Assembly (NCBI GenBank): GCA_016401345.1
Contig: JAEACG010000002.1
Coordinates: 372,001-436,000 of the forward strand
Origin: Fictibacillus nanhaiensis
Lineage (GTDB): Bacteria; Bacillota; Bacilli; Bacillales; Fictibacillaceae
Length of the DNA stretch: 64,000 nucleotides
Reading direction: 5' to 3'
Part shown: piece by piece, positions 8,095 through 16,606 of the stretch
How the letters are laid out: each line of letters begins with the position of its first letter
How positions within the stretch are numbered: position 1 is the stretch's first letter
Notes under the pieces: generated by a model
What the model was told of the DNA's origin: nothing
Seen by the model: only the letters and a program-made list of their open reading frames with translations
Databases searched by the model: none
Made by a program: the position numbers and the translations under genes

Positions 8095-8823
8095 ATGAAA
8101 AATAGAGCAGATGAAATCCGAAAGAAGTACGGTAATATTTCTAAGAACGGCAGCTCAAAAGAAAGTAGCTCGGTTATCACATCCAGGGACGAACCGGAGA
8201 AATCTCATCCTCTATTCAACCGTCATGCTATGTTAATGCAGATTATGTTTTCCATTATCTTATTTTTAATTGTAGGAATCGCATTTAAGAATAATAATGA
8301 TCATACGGTTCAGGCGCAAAACTTTATCAAACATGTATATCAAGATGAGTTTCAGTTTGCTGCAGCAAAAGATTGGTATGAAGATAAGTTCGGAAAACCA
8401 TTAGCTTTATTTCCAAAAGATAAGTTGCAGAAAGAAAAGAAAACGGAAGAAGTCAGTGAAGTATTTGCTGTTCCTGCTGATGGAAAGGTGTATGAGACGT
8501 TCAGTACAAACGGCAAGGGAATCGTAATTGAAACGGGCAAAGAGGAAGATGTAGAAACGTCGAAAAGTGGTTACATTGTTTATGCTGGAAAAAAGGATGA
8601 CTTGGGTTATACCGTAATCATTCAACACTCGGACGAACAAGAATCGTGGTATGGAGACTTAAAGGAAATTGATAAGTCCATTAAGCTATATAATTATGTA
8701 GAAAGCGGTACTCGATTAGGTAAAGTATCGGGAAGTAAGGATGGGAAGTCCGGTAAATTTTATTTTGCGATAAAAAAAGACAAGAGTTTCATTGATCCTA
8801 GCAAGGTGATTGATATTGATTAA
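8095..8823 (+). CDS. spoIVFA: Stage IV sporulation protein FA (regulator of SpoIVFB)
   Basis: SpoIVFA anchors and inhibits the intramembrane protease SpoIVFB in the outer forespore membrane until a forespore signal arrives. The 242-residue protein has a basic N-terminus, one membrane segment (about residues 42-65, MLMQIMFSIILFLIVGIAF) and a C-terminal LytM/M23-like fold (about 130-240). That fold lacks the usual HxH zinc residues, so it is a degenerate, non-catalytic peptidase domain. The start is ATG 8095, because GGAGGAACGG lies just upstream; an in-frame ATG at 8062 lacks a ribosome binding site. The end overlaps spoIVFB by 8 bases. Confidence 0.93.
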   Translation: MKNRADEIRKKYGNISKNGSSKESSSVITSRDEPEKSHPLFNRHAMLMQIMFSIILFLIVGIAFKNNNDHTVQAQNFIKHVYQDEFQFAAAKDWYEDKFGKPLALFPKDKLQKEKKTEEVSEVFAVPADGKVYETFSTNGKGIVIETGKEEDVETSKSGYIVYAGKKDDLGYTVIIQHSDEQESWYGDLKEIDKSIKLYNYVESGTRLGKVSGSKDGKSGKFYFAIKKDKSFIDPSKVIDID

Positions 8824-9667
8824 ATTAATAATAGAATTCATACGAAAAATAAAGATTAATCCCGCCTTTTGGGTCGTCATTTTCGGTGCGGTCTATACGG
8901 GGCATTTTAGGGAGATTATCGTCTGGTTTTTCGTCGTTCTAATTCATGAGATGGGTCATTTTGCTGGTGCCCGTCTTTTTAATTGGAGAGTTTCAAGAAT
9001 AGATCTTCTCCCTTTTGGAGGTGCAGCCGTAGTTGAAGAACATGGCACACGTCCGATTCACGAAGAGGTTTGGGTAGCTGTTCTTGGTCCGTTACAACAC
9101 ATTTGGCTTACCGGAGTCGCATATTTCTTAAGTCAGACTAACCTCATCTCTGCGAATGATTTTTATTGGTTTTTTATTTTGAATCTTACCTTATTTTTAT
9201 TTAACCTTCTTCCGATATGGCCACTCGATGGTGGAAAAGTTTTATTTGCTCTAGTATCCAAATGGATCCCATTCAAAGAAGCACAGCAGAAGTTTTTAAT
9301 AGGATCCGGTGCTTTGTTGGTCATAGGCAGTGCATGGCAGCTCTCTTTACAGCCATCGCATTTGAACCTTTGGGTAATCTGTCTTTTCCTAGGCTTAGCT
9401 CATATTCTCGAATGGCGCAGCAGACATTATGTGTTCATACGGTTCTTGCTGAACAGAATGAAGCAATCAAGCATAAAAGGTACTCGTACGATTATCGTAC
9501 CTCCAACATGGTCACTTTCAAAAGTCACTCATCACTTGGTAAAAGGTGTTTCCCATTCTATTGTTATTAAGAATTTTAATCCTATTACGATCAATGAAAA
9601 GCAACTCTTAGAAGCTTATTTTCATAATCATTCTCCCGAGTGTGCAATTGGAAAAGTTTTTCGTTAG
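8816..9667 (+). CDS. spoIVFB: Stage IV sporulation protein FB (site-2 type intramembrane metalloprotease)
   Basis: SpoIVFB cleaves pro-sigma-K in the mother cell. The roughly 283-residue protein has several membrane segments, the zinc motif HEMGH near residue 43 (VLIHEMGHFAGARLF) and the third zinc ligand in NLLPIWPLDGGK near residue 136, both diagnostic of site-2 proteases. A C-terminal CBS-like region follows. Starts are TTG only: AAGGTGAT at 8803-8810 fits TTG 8816 better than TTG 8810, but the choice is not certain. The gene overlaps spoIVFA by 8 bases, so the two are translationally coupled. Confidence 0.94.
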   Translation: MIKLIIEFIRKIKINPAFWVVIFGAVYTGHFREIIVWFFVVLIHEMGHFAGARLFNWRVSRIDLLPFGGAAVVEEHGTRPIHEEVWVAVLGPLQHIWLTGVAYFLSQTNLISANDFYWFFILNLTLFLFNLLPIWPLDGGKVLFALVSKWIPFKEAQQKFLIGSGALLVIGSAWQLSLQPSHLNLWVICLFLGLAHILEWRSRHYVFIRFLLNRMKQSSIKGTRTIIVPPTWSLSKVTHHLVKGVSHSIVIKNFNPITINEKQLLEAYFHNHSPECAIGKVFR

Positions 9668-9697
9668 AATAGGATACAGAGCAAAAAACAGGGAGAT

Positions 9698-11185
9698 GTG
9701 AATGGAACGATGCAGCGCGTAGTAATCAATGCAGTAGGAATGGAAAAACGTACAGCGTTATTGGAGAATGAAAAACTTATAGAATGTGCGGTCCATAGGC
9801 CGACTAAAAGTCCGTTAACAGGAAACATCTATAAAGGAAAAGTTCAAAAGGTTTTGCCTGGCATGCAAGCTGTGTTTGTAGATATTGGAACGAGCAAGAA
9901 CGGCTTTCTTCATAAAGACGATTTGCCTGCTTATCAACAACTTTCTGGTGAGGCACAAAAGAAAGTATCCATCTCAAGCCTTATTAAAGAAGGAGAATCG
10001 ATACTTGTTCAAGTCGTTAAAGAAGAGACTGGAGATAAAGGTGCAAAATTAACAGCCCTTATTTCGTTTACTGGCCATCTGCTCGTTTATTTTCCATTCA
10101 CTCCTCACGTTGGAATATCCAAAAAGATAAAAGAATCTCAACGCGCAATGCTACAAGACTGGGGAGATTGTGTTATAAATAATCAAGAAGGTCTGATCAT
10201 TCGGACAGGTTGCGAAGATTTTCCTGAGCGCGAAATGAATCAAGAACTTGAAAGTCTTAGAAGACAATTGAACGAAGTGCAAAAATGCTCAGATGGTAAA
10301 AAAGCACCTGATCTAATCGTGCAACCTCCATTTTTTTATCCACTCTTAGAGAGATGGATAAATCATAACGTAGAAGAAATTATAGTTGATGATTATGAAA
10401 CGTATCAGCATGTCAAAGAGTATGCGGCTTCCTTTCAGAATCCATTTTCTGTTAAACTGTACAATGAAAAAGAGCCTCTTTTTCGTAAATTAGGAATTGA
10501 CACAGACATTGAAAAAGCACTTTCTCCGTTAGTATGGTTAAAGAATGGGTCTTCGCTTTATTTTAATGTGACAGAAGCGTTAACAGCGATCGATGTGAAT
10601 ACGGGTAAATTCACTGGAAAAAAAGATCGGTCTAAGACTGTTGTTGAGGCAAATAAGATAGCTGCAAAAGAAATAATGAAACAGCTTCGTTTGCGTAATA
10701 TTGCCGGCATGATCGTCATTGACTTTATAACGATGCAGTCAAACGAAGACAAAGAACTAATCAACAAGGTTATGCGAGAAGCATTAAAGAATGATTCTGC
10801 TACCATGATTTTGCATGGTTTTACGAAAATGGGCTTGTTTGAAATGACTAGAAAAAAAGAAAGGCCTTCATTACTTGAGACTCTTGCTACAAGGTTCGAT
10901 CGCCATATGATGGATGGGTATATCCTGCGCCAGGAAACGTTGTATTATGAGATGGATCGGATAATGAAAGAATACACATACGAAGATGACGAGGCTTTAT
11001 GGATGGAAGTGCCACAACACTTTTCTGAATGGCTGAAAAAGAATCCTGACAAGCTGAAACTTTTAGAGAAACAGCATGATATTAAAGTGGTTGTATCTAT
11101 CGGTTCGTCAAACAGAGAAATGGCAGTCAGACAATCAGGAAAAATAGATGAAATAAGAATCAGGATGTTAAAAGATTCACATTGA
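9698..11185 (+). CDS. RNase E/G family ribonuclease lacking the zinc-link
   Basis: The 495-residue protein begins with an S1-like RNA-binding domain (about 35-120; GNIYKGKVQKVLPGMQAVFVDIG). It has both metal-binding aspartate motifs of RNase E/G, TAIDVNTGKFTGK near 292 and IVIDFITM near 347. The family fold continues to about 420. In E. coli RNase E and G a CPxCxG zinc-link follows the MTRKRxRxSL segment. Here MTRKKERPSLLETLATRFDR has no cysteines, so zinc-mediated dimerisation seems lost. B. subtilis 168 lacks this family, but several other Bacillaceae carry it between spoIVFB and rplU. GTG 9698 or ATG 9710 could be the start; the ribosome binding site AGGGAGA is badly spaced for both. Confidence 0.85.
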   Translation: MNGTMQRVVINAVGMEKRTALLENEKLIECAVHRPTKSPLTGNIYKGKVQKVLPGMQAVFVDIGTSKNGFLHKDDLPAYQQLSGEAQKKVSISSLIKEGESILVQVVKEETGDKGAKLTALISFTGHLLVYFPFTPHVGISKKIKESQRAMLQDWGDCVINNQEGLIIRTGCEDFPEREMNQELESLRRQLNEVQKCSDGKKAPDLIVQPPFFYPLLERWINHNVEEIIVDDYETYQHVKEYAASFQNPFSVKLYNEKEPLFRKLGIDTDIEKALSPLVWLKNGSSLYFNVTEALTAIDVNTGKFTGKKDRSKTVVEANKIAAKEIMKQLRLRNIAGMIVIDFITMQSNEDKELINKVMREALKNDSATMILHGFTKMGLFEMTRKKERPSLLETLATRFDRHMMDGYILRQETLYYEMDRIMKEYTYEDDEALWMEVPQHFSEWLKKNPDKLKLLEKQHDIKVVVSIGSSNREMAVRQSGKIDEIRIRMLKDSH

Positions 11186-11211
11186 CATAAGGGTGCCAAA
11201 CATGGTATCCT
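11182..11211 (+). promoter_or_regulatory. Sigma-A promoter for rplU-prp-rpmA
   Basis: TTGACA (11182-11187) and TATCCT (11206-11211) have an 18-base spacer. The TGA stop codon of the RNase gene (11183-11185) lies inside the -35 box. Confidence 0.65.
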
Positions 11212-11212
11212 T

Positions 11213-11318
11213 TTTTCGTTAGTGTTTGGAGCACCCGCTCCAACCGCACAGACCAGGTTTTAAGTATTTTATATACACCTGGGATGGCGAGTCTGAGTAT
11301 AAGAGGAGGTGCACGTTG
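11213..11318 (+). ncRNA. Ribosomal protein L21 leader
   Basis: The roughly 105-base untranslated leader of rplU contains GTTTGGAGCACCCGCTCCAACCGC, in which GGAGC/GCTCC form a hairpin, and CCAGGTTTTAAG...ACACCTGGGATGG, in which CCAGGT pairs with ACCTGG, just before AGGAGGTGC. Position, hairpins and the CACCC...CCGCACAG segment fit the L21 leader family of Bacillales, which is thought to give feedback control by L21. Ends are approximate. Confidence 0.7.
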
Positions 11319-11627
11319 ATGTACGCAATTATTCAAACTGGTGGTAAGCAAGTTCGAGTTGAAGAAGGTCAAGCGATCTATGTTGAAAAACTAGATGTTG
11401 AAGCTGGAGCGTCAGTAACATTTGAGGATGTATTGATGGTAGGTGGAGATAGCTTGAAAGTAGGAGCTCCTTTAGTTGAAGGTGCTACAGTTACGGCAAC
11501 AGTTGAAAAACATGGCCGTGGCGAAAAAGTGGTTGTCTACAAGTTTAAGGCGAAGAAGAACTATCGTCGTAAGCAAGGACACCGTCAACCATACACAAAA
11601 GTTGTGATTGAAAAAATTAACGGGTAA
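11319..11627 (+). CDS. rplU: 50S ribosomal protein L21
   Basis: This 102-residue protein begins [18 protein letters not shown], the usual L21 N-terminus, and ends in the basic [19 protein letters not shown] tail that contacts 23S rRNA. The start is ATG 11319, preceded by AAGAGGAGGTGC; an in-frame ATG at 11226 lies in the leader RNA and has no ribosome binding site. prp follows after 5 bases and rpmA overlaps prp. Confidence 0.98.
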   Translation: MYAIIQTGGKQVRVEEGQAIYVEKLDVEAGASVTFEDVLMVGGDSLKVGAPLVEGATVTATVEKHGRGEKVVVYKFKAKKNYRRKQGHRQPYTKVVIEKING

Positions 11628-11632
11628 TTCTC

Positions 11633-11986
11633 ATGATTCTAGTTTCTATATACAGGAACAACGATCAAGACATACTTTCGTTTACGATGGAAGGACATGC
11701 TGATTATGCTCCACATGGCCAAGACTTGGTTTGCGCAGCAGCTACAGCGGTGTCATTCGGTACGATCAATGCGATAGAAAAGCTTTGCGGCTATGAGCCA
11801 GAAGTAACTACTCATGAAGATGGTGGTTTTCTAACGTTAACCGTACCGGGTAATCTTAATGATTCTATACATCAAAAAACACAGTGGCTTTTGGAAGGCA
11901 TGGTTGTATCCCTTGCTTCAATTGAAGAAGGATACAGCGAGTATATAAAATTGACTGAACATGAAGGAGGTGCAACGAATGCTTAA
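11633..11986 (+). CDS. prp: Ribosomal-processing cysteine protease Prp
   Basis: Prp (YsxB family, 117 residues) removes the short N-terminal extension of Firmicute ribosomal protein L27. The catalytic histidine lies in [12 protein letters not shown] (His-22 region) and the cysteine in [11 protein letters not shown] (Cys-34 region). Both are present. It sits between rplU and its substrate gene rpmA, overlapping the latter by 8 bases. The L27 precursor made here carries the matching cleavage site. Confidence 0.95.
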   Translation: MILVSIYRNNDQDILSFTMEGHADYAPHGQDLVCAAATAVSFGTINAIEKLCGYEPEVTTHEDGGFLTLTVPGNLNDSIHQKTQWLLEGMVVSLASIEEGYSEYIKLTEHEGGATNA

Positions 11987-12269
11987 ATTAAACCTTCAAT
12001 ACTTTGCCTCTAAAAAAGGGGTAGGTAGCACAAAGAATGGTCGTGACTCACAGTCTAAGCGTCTAGGCGCTAAGCGTGCTGATGGACAATTCGTTTCTGG
12101 TGGTTCAATTCTTTACCGTCAACGTGGTACTAAGATCTATCCTGGTACAAACGTAGGTAAAGGCGGAGATGACACACTATTTGCTAAGGTAGACGGAGTT
12201 GTACGTTTCGAACGTTATGGCCGTGACCGCAAAAAGGTAAGTGTTTACCCAATCGCGCAAGAAGCGTAA
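11979..12269 (+). CDS. rpmA: 50S ribosomal protein L27 (with Prp-cleaved extension)
   Basis: This 96-residue protein begins [20 protein letters not shown]. The first nine residues form the Firmicute-type extension with the LQYFA cleavage motif, and Prp would expose the mature start [10 protein letters not shown] that reaches the peptidyl transferase centre. The start is ATG 11979, preceded by GAAGGAGGTGC. It is the last gene of the L21 operon, since a strong terminator follows. Confidence 0.98.
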   Translation: MLKLNLQYFASKKGVGSTKNGRDSQSKRLGAKRADGQFVSGGSILYRQRGTKIYPGTNVGKGGDDTLFAKVDGVVRFERYGRDRKKVSVYPIAQEA

Positions 12270-12280
12270 GAGGGAGATGA

Positions 12281-12313
12281 AAACTCTAACCAGATTGGTT
12301 AGAGTTTTTTCTT
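12281..12313 (+). terminator. Intrinsic terminator after rpmA
   Basis: An 11-bp perfect stem (AAACTCTAACC with GGTTAGAGTTT) with a 5-base loop, followed by TTTTTT. Confidence 0.9.
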
Positions 12314-12394
12314 TGCTTTGTGAGAGTATTAAGTACTGCGCTAAATTTGTTGGTGTAAGGTATAGCCCTATTAAAAGGAAAGGCTAGGAGTGCG

Positions 12395-12934
12395 ATGATG
12401 TCAAACAAATGGACAACTGTCGATCTTTTGCGCCACGCCAGGCATGACTGGCTAAACCAGCTACAGCTTATTAAAGCAAACCTATCACTTGGCCGCACAG
12501 AGCGGGCAAAAGAGATTATGAATGAAGTTATTGAACTATCACGGGAAGAATCAAGAATCTCTAACCTGAAAACCCCGAATTTATCGGAGTACTTATTAAC
12601 ATATAACTGGTTGAAGCATCCGGTGAAATTGTATGGAAAAGTAAATGGTGAAAGCGGGGATTTCAGCTTATTTGAAGAGGAATTGTTACATACGACGAAA
12701 GAAGTATGTGATGTGTTGAATAATTCCATTTCGGGTTATGATGAATACTCACTTACTGTTACATTTGATCCTGCAGCTCTTCGAGTTTGTTATACCTTTC
12801 AAGGGATGCTAACAGATGAGAAGGATACGTATGAAGTATTGAGAAATATTTTTTCAACACATAAAAGCATGTTACTCATCGAAAGCTATAATCAGGAAAA
12901 TAAGTGTTATTTTGATATTCAGTTAACTTCCTAA
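12395..12934 (+). CDS. spo0B: Sporulation phosphotransferase Spo0B
   Basis: Spo0B passes phosphate from Spo0F to Spo0A in the sporulation phosphorelay. The 179-residue protein has the phospho-accepting histidine in LLRHARHDWLNQLQLIKANL (second histidine, near residue 18). That segment begins the helical hairpin used for dimerisation. The remainder resembles a degenerate histidine-kinase ATPase domain without nucleotide-binding boxes. TAGGAGTGCG precedes ATG 12395/12398. It lies upstream of obgE as in B. subtilis, and Obg itself is required for the phosphorelay. Confidence 0.94.
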   Translation: MMSNKWTTVDLLRHARHDWLNQLQLIKANLSLGRTERAKEIMNEVIELSREESRISNLKTPNLSEYLLTYNWLKHPVKLYGKVNGESGDFSLFEEELLHTTKEVCDVLNNSISGYDEYSLTVTFDPAALRVCYTFQGMLTDEKDTYEVLRNIFSTHKSMLLIESYNQENKCYFDIQLTS

Positions 12935-12952
12935 TGGAAGGAGGAGAATGAA

Positions 12953-14239
12953 ATGTTTGTCGATCAGGTCAAGATTTATTTAAAAGCAGGTGACGGCGGA
13001 AACGGAATGGTTGCATTTCGCCGTGAAAAATACGTTCCAGATGGTGGTCCTGCTGGTGGTGACGGAGGAAAAGGAGCAAACGTGATCTTTGAAGTTGAAG
13101 AAGGTTTACGAACGCTTATGGACTTCCGTTACAATCGTCATTTTAAAGCCCCTCGAGGTGAACATGGTATGTCTAAGGGCATGCATGGAAAAAAAGCGAA
13201 CGATATGATTGTTAAAGTTCCTCCAGGTACTGTCGTGACAGATGCTAATACAGGAGAGACAATTGCTGACCTCGTACATCATCAGCAGCAAGCGATCATC
13301 GCTAAAGGCGGTCGAGGCGGCCGTGGAAACACTCGTTTTGCTACTCCTGCAAACCCGGCTCCAGAAATTGCTGAGAACGGAGAACCAGGTGAAGAACGAG
13401 AAGTAACATTAGAATTGAAAGTCTTAGCTGACGTAGGATTAGTAGGATTTCCGAGTGTAGGGAAATCAACCTTCTTATCGATCGTTTCAGCTGCTAAGCC
13501 AAAAATTGCTGAGTACCATTTTACAACAATCACTCCTAACTTAGGAGTTGTTGCGGTAGAGGATGGAAGAAGCTTTGTAATGGCTGACCTTCCAGGTTTG
13601 ATCGAAGGTGCTCACGAAGGAATTGGACTCGGTCATCAATTCTTAAGACATATCGAACGAACACGTGTTATTCTACATGTTATCGACATGTCTGGAATGG
13701 AAGGCAGAGATCCTTATGATGATTTCGTGAAAATAAACGATGAGCTTAATCAGTACAACATGCGTTTAATGGAACGTCCTCAAATTGTACTAGCTAACAA
13801 AATGGACATTCCAGGTGCTGAAGAAAACCTTGAAACGTTTAAAGAAAAAGTGGGAGAAGATGTAAAAGTATTCCCAATTTCTGCGATTTCTCGTCAAGGT
13901 ATTAGAGAAGTGCTTTTCACAACAGCAGATACTCTTGAAGTAACACCTGAGTTCCCTCTTATTCATGATGATGGTGGAGAACAACAAAGGGTTCTATATA
14001 AGCACGAAAAAGAAGATGCTGGCTTCTATATTACTCGTGACCCTGCAGGTGTTTTTGTTATCAATGGTCCGAAGATTGAAAAGTTGTTCAAGATGACAGA
14101 CTTTTCTCGAGAAGAAGCAACAAAGCGTTTTGCAAGACAAATGCGTACTCTTGGTGTAGACCAAGCATTGCGTGATCGTGGAGCAGAGCATGGTGATGTT
14201 GTTCGAATCCTAAAATATGAGTTCGAATTTATCGATTAA
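12953..14239 (+). CDS. obgE: GTPase ObgE/CgtA
   Basis: The 428-residue protein has the glycine-rich Obg fold (1-158; [21 protein letters not shown]) and a G domain from about 159 with G1 [10 protein letters not shown]3 DLPGLIEGA and G4 NKMD. The OCT domain follows at about 345-428. Obg acts in late 50S assembly and stress or sporulation signalling. AAGGAGGAGAATGAA precedes the start. It probably forms an operon with spo0B, 18 bases upstream. Confidence 0.98.
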   Translation: MFVDQVKIYLKAGDGGNGMVAFRREKYVPDGGPAGGDGGKGANVIFEVEEGLRTLMDFRYNRHFKAPRGEHGMSKGMHGKKANDMIVKVPPGTVVTDANTGETIADLVHHQQQAIIAKGGRGGRGNTRFATPANPAPEIAENGEPGEEREVTLELKVLADVGLVGFPSVGKSTFLSIVSAAKPKIAEYHFTTITPNLGVVAVEDGRSFVMADLPGLIEGAHEGIGLGHQFLRHIERTRVILHVIDMSGMEGRDPYDDFVKINDELNQYNMRLMERPQIVLANKMDIPGAEENLETFKEKVGEDVKVFPISAISRQGIREVLFTTADTLEVTPEFPLIHDDGGEQQRVLYKHEKEDAGFYITRDPAGVFVINGPKIEKLFKMTDFSREEATKRFARQMRTLGVDQALRDRGAEHGDVVRILKYEFEFID

Positions 14240-14243
14240 AAGA

Positions 14244-14275
14244 AGGCAGCCTATTCTGTAGGCTGTCTTTATTTT
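14244..14275 (+). terminator. Intrinsic terminator after obgE
   Basis: GGCAGCCTA pairs with TAGGCTGTC (one G-T pair), then TTTATTTT. Confidence 0.75.
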
Positions 14276-14354
14276 ATACAAATGTCCGTGTGAGATAGAC
14301 ACGAAAGGTAAATCCTATTATAATAAAGGTAAGAAAGTCACCGGAGGAAGCTAA

Positions 14355-14801
14355 ATGAAAAATGATCAGCAATACTACATGGTAAGAGAAGATGTGTTGT
14401 CCGAATCTATGCAAAAAGCATTGGAAGCAAAGTCTCTCTTAGATCGAGGAAAAGTTAAAACAGTCGCAGAAGCTGCAGAGAAAGTTGGATTGAGCAGAAG
14501 TGCATTTTATAAATACCGTGATGGGATCTTTCCGTTTCATACGATGGTTAAAGAAAAAATTATAACACTATCCATTCACCTTGAAGACAGATCCGGTGCC
14601 CTGTCGAGTCTGTTAACAGTTGTTGCTTCCCAAGGATGCAACGTATTAACGATTAATCAGACGATTCCCTTACAAGGACGTGCACATATTACATTGACGA
14701 TTGAAACCAACATGCTTCAAGGAGATATGAAGGACTTGTTAAGCACATTGAACCGTATGGAAACGGTAGAACGAGTGGAAGTAGTAGGAACCGGCGCATA
14801 A
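14355..14801 (+). CDS. pheB: ACT domain-containing protein PheB (UPF0735)
   Basis: The 148-residue protein has an N-terminal helix-turn-helix-like part (about 25-60; [26 protein letters not shown]) and a C-terminal ACT domain (about 70-145; [29 protein letters not shown]). The family name comes from its place next to pheA in B. subtilis. It is not a chorismate mutase by sequence, and its function is unknown, perhaps amino-acid sensing. CCGGAGGAAGC precedes the start, and TATTATAAT lies about 40 bases upstream as a possible -10. pheA does not follow here; the next genes face it. Confidence 0.9.
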   Translation: MKNDQQYYMVREDVLSESMQKALEAKSLLDRGKVKTVAEAAEKVGLSRSAFYKYRDGIFPFHTMVKEKIITLSIHLEDRSGALSSLLTVVASQGCNVLTINQTIPLQGRAHITLTIETNMLQGDMKDLLSTLNRMETVERVEVVGTGA

Positions 14802-14802
14802 A

Positions 14803-14836
14803 GAAATCCCTGGCTGTTACAGCTAGGGATTTTTTT
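14803..14836. terminator. Terminator between pheB and niaR, possibly bidirectional
   Basis: AAATCCCTGGCTG pairs with CAGCTAGGGATTT (one G-T pair) around TTA, followed by seven T on the plus strand. The facing genes end on either side of it. Confidence 0.85.
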
Positions 14837-14839
14837 GGC

Positions 14840-15367
14840 TTATAATAAGAATCCTTTTTCCTTTAAAGCACCGCAAACTTTATCGAGCTTCTCCTCTGAG
14901 TCTGATGAGAGAGTGTGCATGTGAATACCTTCTGTTAATTCACTTAGAAGGCTAGCATTCGTATCTTTAAGCCGTTGGATCAGATCTTCAACATCTTTTC
15001 GCGTGGAGAGTTTAAGTGAAGCCTTAATATCACCATAAACAGGGTGTTCAACGGTAACATCTTCAACTGTAACGCCATAATCCACAATCGTTATTAGTTC
15101 ACTCGTTGTTTCTTCTGGAGAATGATTTGCTGCAATCACACGAGAGAATTGTTTTTTTGAGTCGTCCTTTAAGTAAATATAGCCTTGAGCTGTTGCCATG
15201 ATCGGCTCACCGCTTGCTTTTAATAGTGACATGTCTTGTACGATAACCTGTCTGCTAACATTCGTTTTAGTGGCGAGAATCGAACCACTAAGCGGCTTAT
15301 CAGCTTTCATCAGCCAGGCTATGAGCTGCGAACGTCTGTCTTCACCTTTTAATTTATCGTTGCTCAT
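14840..15367 (-). CDS. niaR: NAD biosynthesis repressor NiaR
   Basis: NiaR (YrxA) represses de novo NAD genes when nicotinic acid is present. The 175-residue protein has an N-terminal helix-turn-helix (about 10-60; LSGSILATKTNVSRQVIVQDMSLL) and a C-terminal 3H domain. The three conserved histidines appear in AANHS, EHPVYG and GIHMHTL and bind metal and ligand. It overlaps the end of nifS by 4 bases, and the pair is divergent from nadBCA, so the regulator sits next to its likely operator. Confidence 0.95.
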   Translation of the reverse strand: MSNDKLKGEDRRSQLIAWLMKADKPLSGSILATKTNVSRQVIVQDMSLLKASGEPIMATAQGYIYLKDDSKKQFSRVIAANHSPEETTSELITIVDYGVTVEDVTVEHPVYGDIKASLKLSTRKDVEDLIQRLKDTNASLLSELTEGIHMHTLSSDSEEKLDKVCGALKEKGFLL

Positions 15368-16515
15368 CTTGTTATTACCTCACTAACAGATCTGAATGTA
15401 TTTGTTATTTCAATAAGTGCTTTTCCAAGTAAAGCAATTTCTGCAGAAGTCGTTTGATGACTGGTCGAGATTCTAACCAATTCATGAGCTTCACTTTCTG
15501 TTCTTCCGATGGCCAGTAAAGTTTTAGAAGGTGCTTGTTGTCCGTTCTTGCAGGCTGACCCTGTTGAAACAGCGATTTTTAATCGATCCAGCTCTTGCAT
15601 CACGATTTGACCTTCCATTCCTTTTGCGCGGATTGGAATGATAAATGGAGAGCTGTCGTCATTGTCTTCAAAGATTATATTCCTATCTTTAAGTATAGAC
15701 GATTTTAGTTGTTTTCGCATGTCAATGGCATGCAGATAGCGATCTTGCTGTAAATGGAATGCCTCTTCTGCTGCTGTTACGAATGCGACGATTGATGGGA
15801 GATCAACAGTACCAGCACGGAATCCACGTTCATGTGTGACTTCTGAAAGAAGAGGAGCTATATGAATAGATGGTGATACATATACAGCACCCGTTCCCTT
15901 TGGTCCGTTTATCTTGTGAGCAGACATTGTAAAAGCATCTATGTTCAAAGAATGAAAATAATCTTTTTCCCATTTTCCGAAGGATTGAACACAATCACTG
16001 TGAAACAAAACACCTCGATTTTTTAAATGTTCACCGATTTCTTTGATATCCTGAACGATTCCCGTTTCACTGTTCACATGCTGAATGGTGACGAGAATAG
16101 TATCTGGACGAATTGAGGACAGCAGTGTATGGATCGAGATCTTCCCATTTTTTTGTATGGGTATTCTTGTTATCTCATAACCACTTTCCTCTAAAAATCT
16201 AAGCACATAATCAATAGAGGGGTGTTCAACATTTGAAGAGATAATGTGTTTTCCTTTATAGTTTGCTCCATTCGCTAATGAAGTAATAGCTAGAAAATTG
16301 CCATCAGAACCCCCGCCTGTAAAATAGATCCCTTCACTTTCTTTATTTAACAACTCAGCTAAAGAACACCGAGCATGTTCTAATAGATCACGAGCTGCTT
16401 GGCCTCCCTCGTGAAGACTTTCTGTGTTTTGAAAATACATTTTTGAAGTTTGAACAAAAGCATTCACTGCCGATTCTGACAGGGGTGTAGTTGCTGCATA
16501 ATCAAGATATATCAA
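15364..16515 (-). CDS. nifS: Cysteine desulfurase NifS (NAD-linked)
   Basis: PLP enzyme that takes sulfur from cysteine, in this context to build the 4Fe-4S cluster of quinolinate synthase NadA. It has the PLP lysine in MSAHKINGPKGTG and the reactive cysteine in STGSACKNGQQAPS. I choose the TTG start at 16515 (protein MIYLDYAATTP, 383 residues) because GAGGTGG is 8 bases upstream of it; the GTG at 16524 lies inside that binding site. It is distinct from the IscS paralogue at 48699. Divergent pairing with nadB matches B. subtilis. Confidence 0.94.
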   Translation of the reverse strand: MIYLDYAATTPLSESAVNAFVQTSKMYFQNTESLHEGGQAARDLLEHARCSLAELLNKESEGIYFTGGGSDGNFLAITSLANGANYKGKHIISSNVEHPSIDYVLRFLEESGYEITRIPIQKNGKISIHTLLSSIRPDTILVTIQHVNSETGIVQDIKEIGEHLKNRGVLFHSDCVQSFGKWEKDYFHSLNIDAFTMSAHKINGPKGTGAVYVSPSIHIAPLLSEVTHERGFRAGTVDLPSIVAFVTAAEEAFHLQQDRYLHAIDMRKQLKSSILKDRNIIFEDNDDSSPFIIPIRAKGMEGQIVMQELDRLKIAVSTGSACKNGQQAPSKTLLAIGRTESEAHELVRISTSHQTTSAEIALLGKALIEITNTFRSVSEVITR

Positions 16516-16571
16516 GGTTTCCACCTCAGTTTTAATAAAATAGTTGTATCTAGTTTAAATCTATGTAAATA

Positions 16572-16589
16572 TAGGTGTCAAGACACGTG
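16572..16589. promoter_or_regulatory. Candidate NiaR operator between nifS and nadB
   Basis: GGTGTCAAGACACG (16574-16587) is a near-perfect palindrome (GTGTC-AA-GACAC) in the 91-base gap between the divergent starts. It resembles the TGTC-GACA core I recall for NiaR sites. Binding was not tested. Confidence 0.55.
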
Positions 16590-16606
16590 TAAAGTTGAGG
16601 TGTTTT

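Noticed and set aside
7778-8098. A 106-codon ORF before spoIVFA
   Set aside because: It consists largely of repeat copy C read through and lacks a ribosome binding site.
12286-12729. A 147-codon antisense ORF across the rpmA terminator and spo0B
   Set aside because: Overlaps a strong terminator and a conserved gene, with no ribosome binding site.
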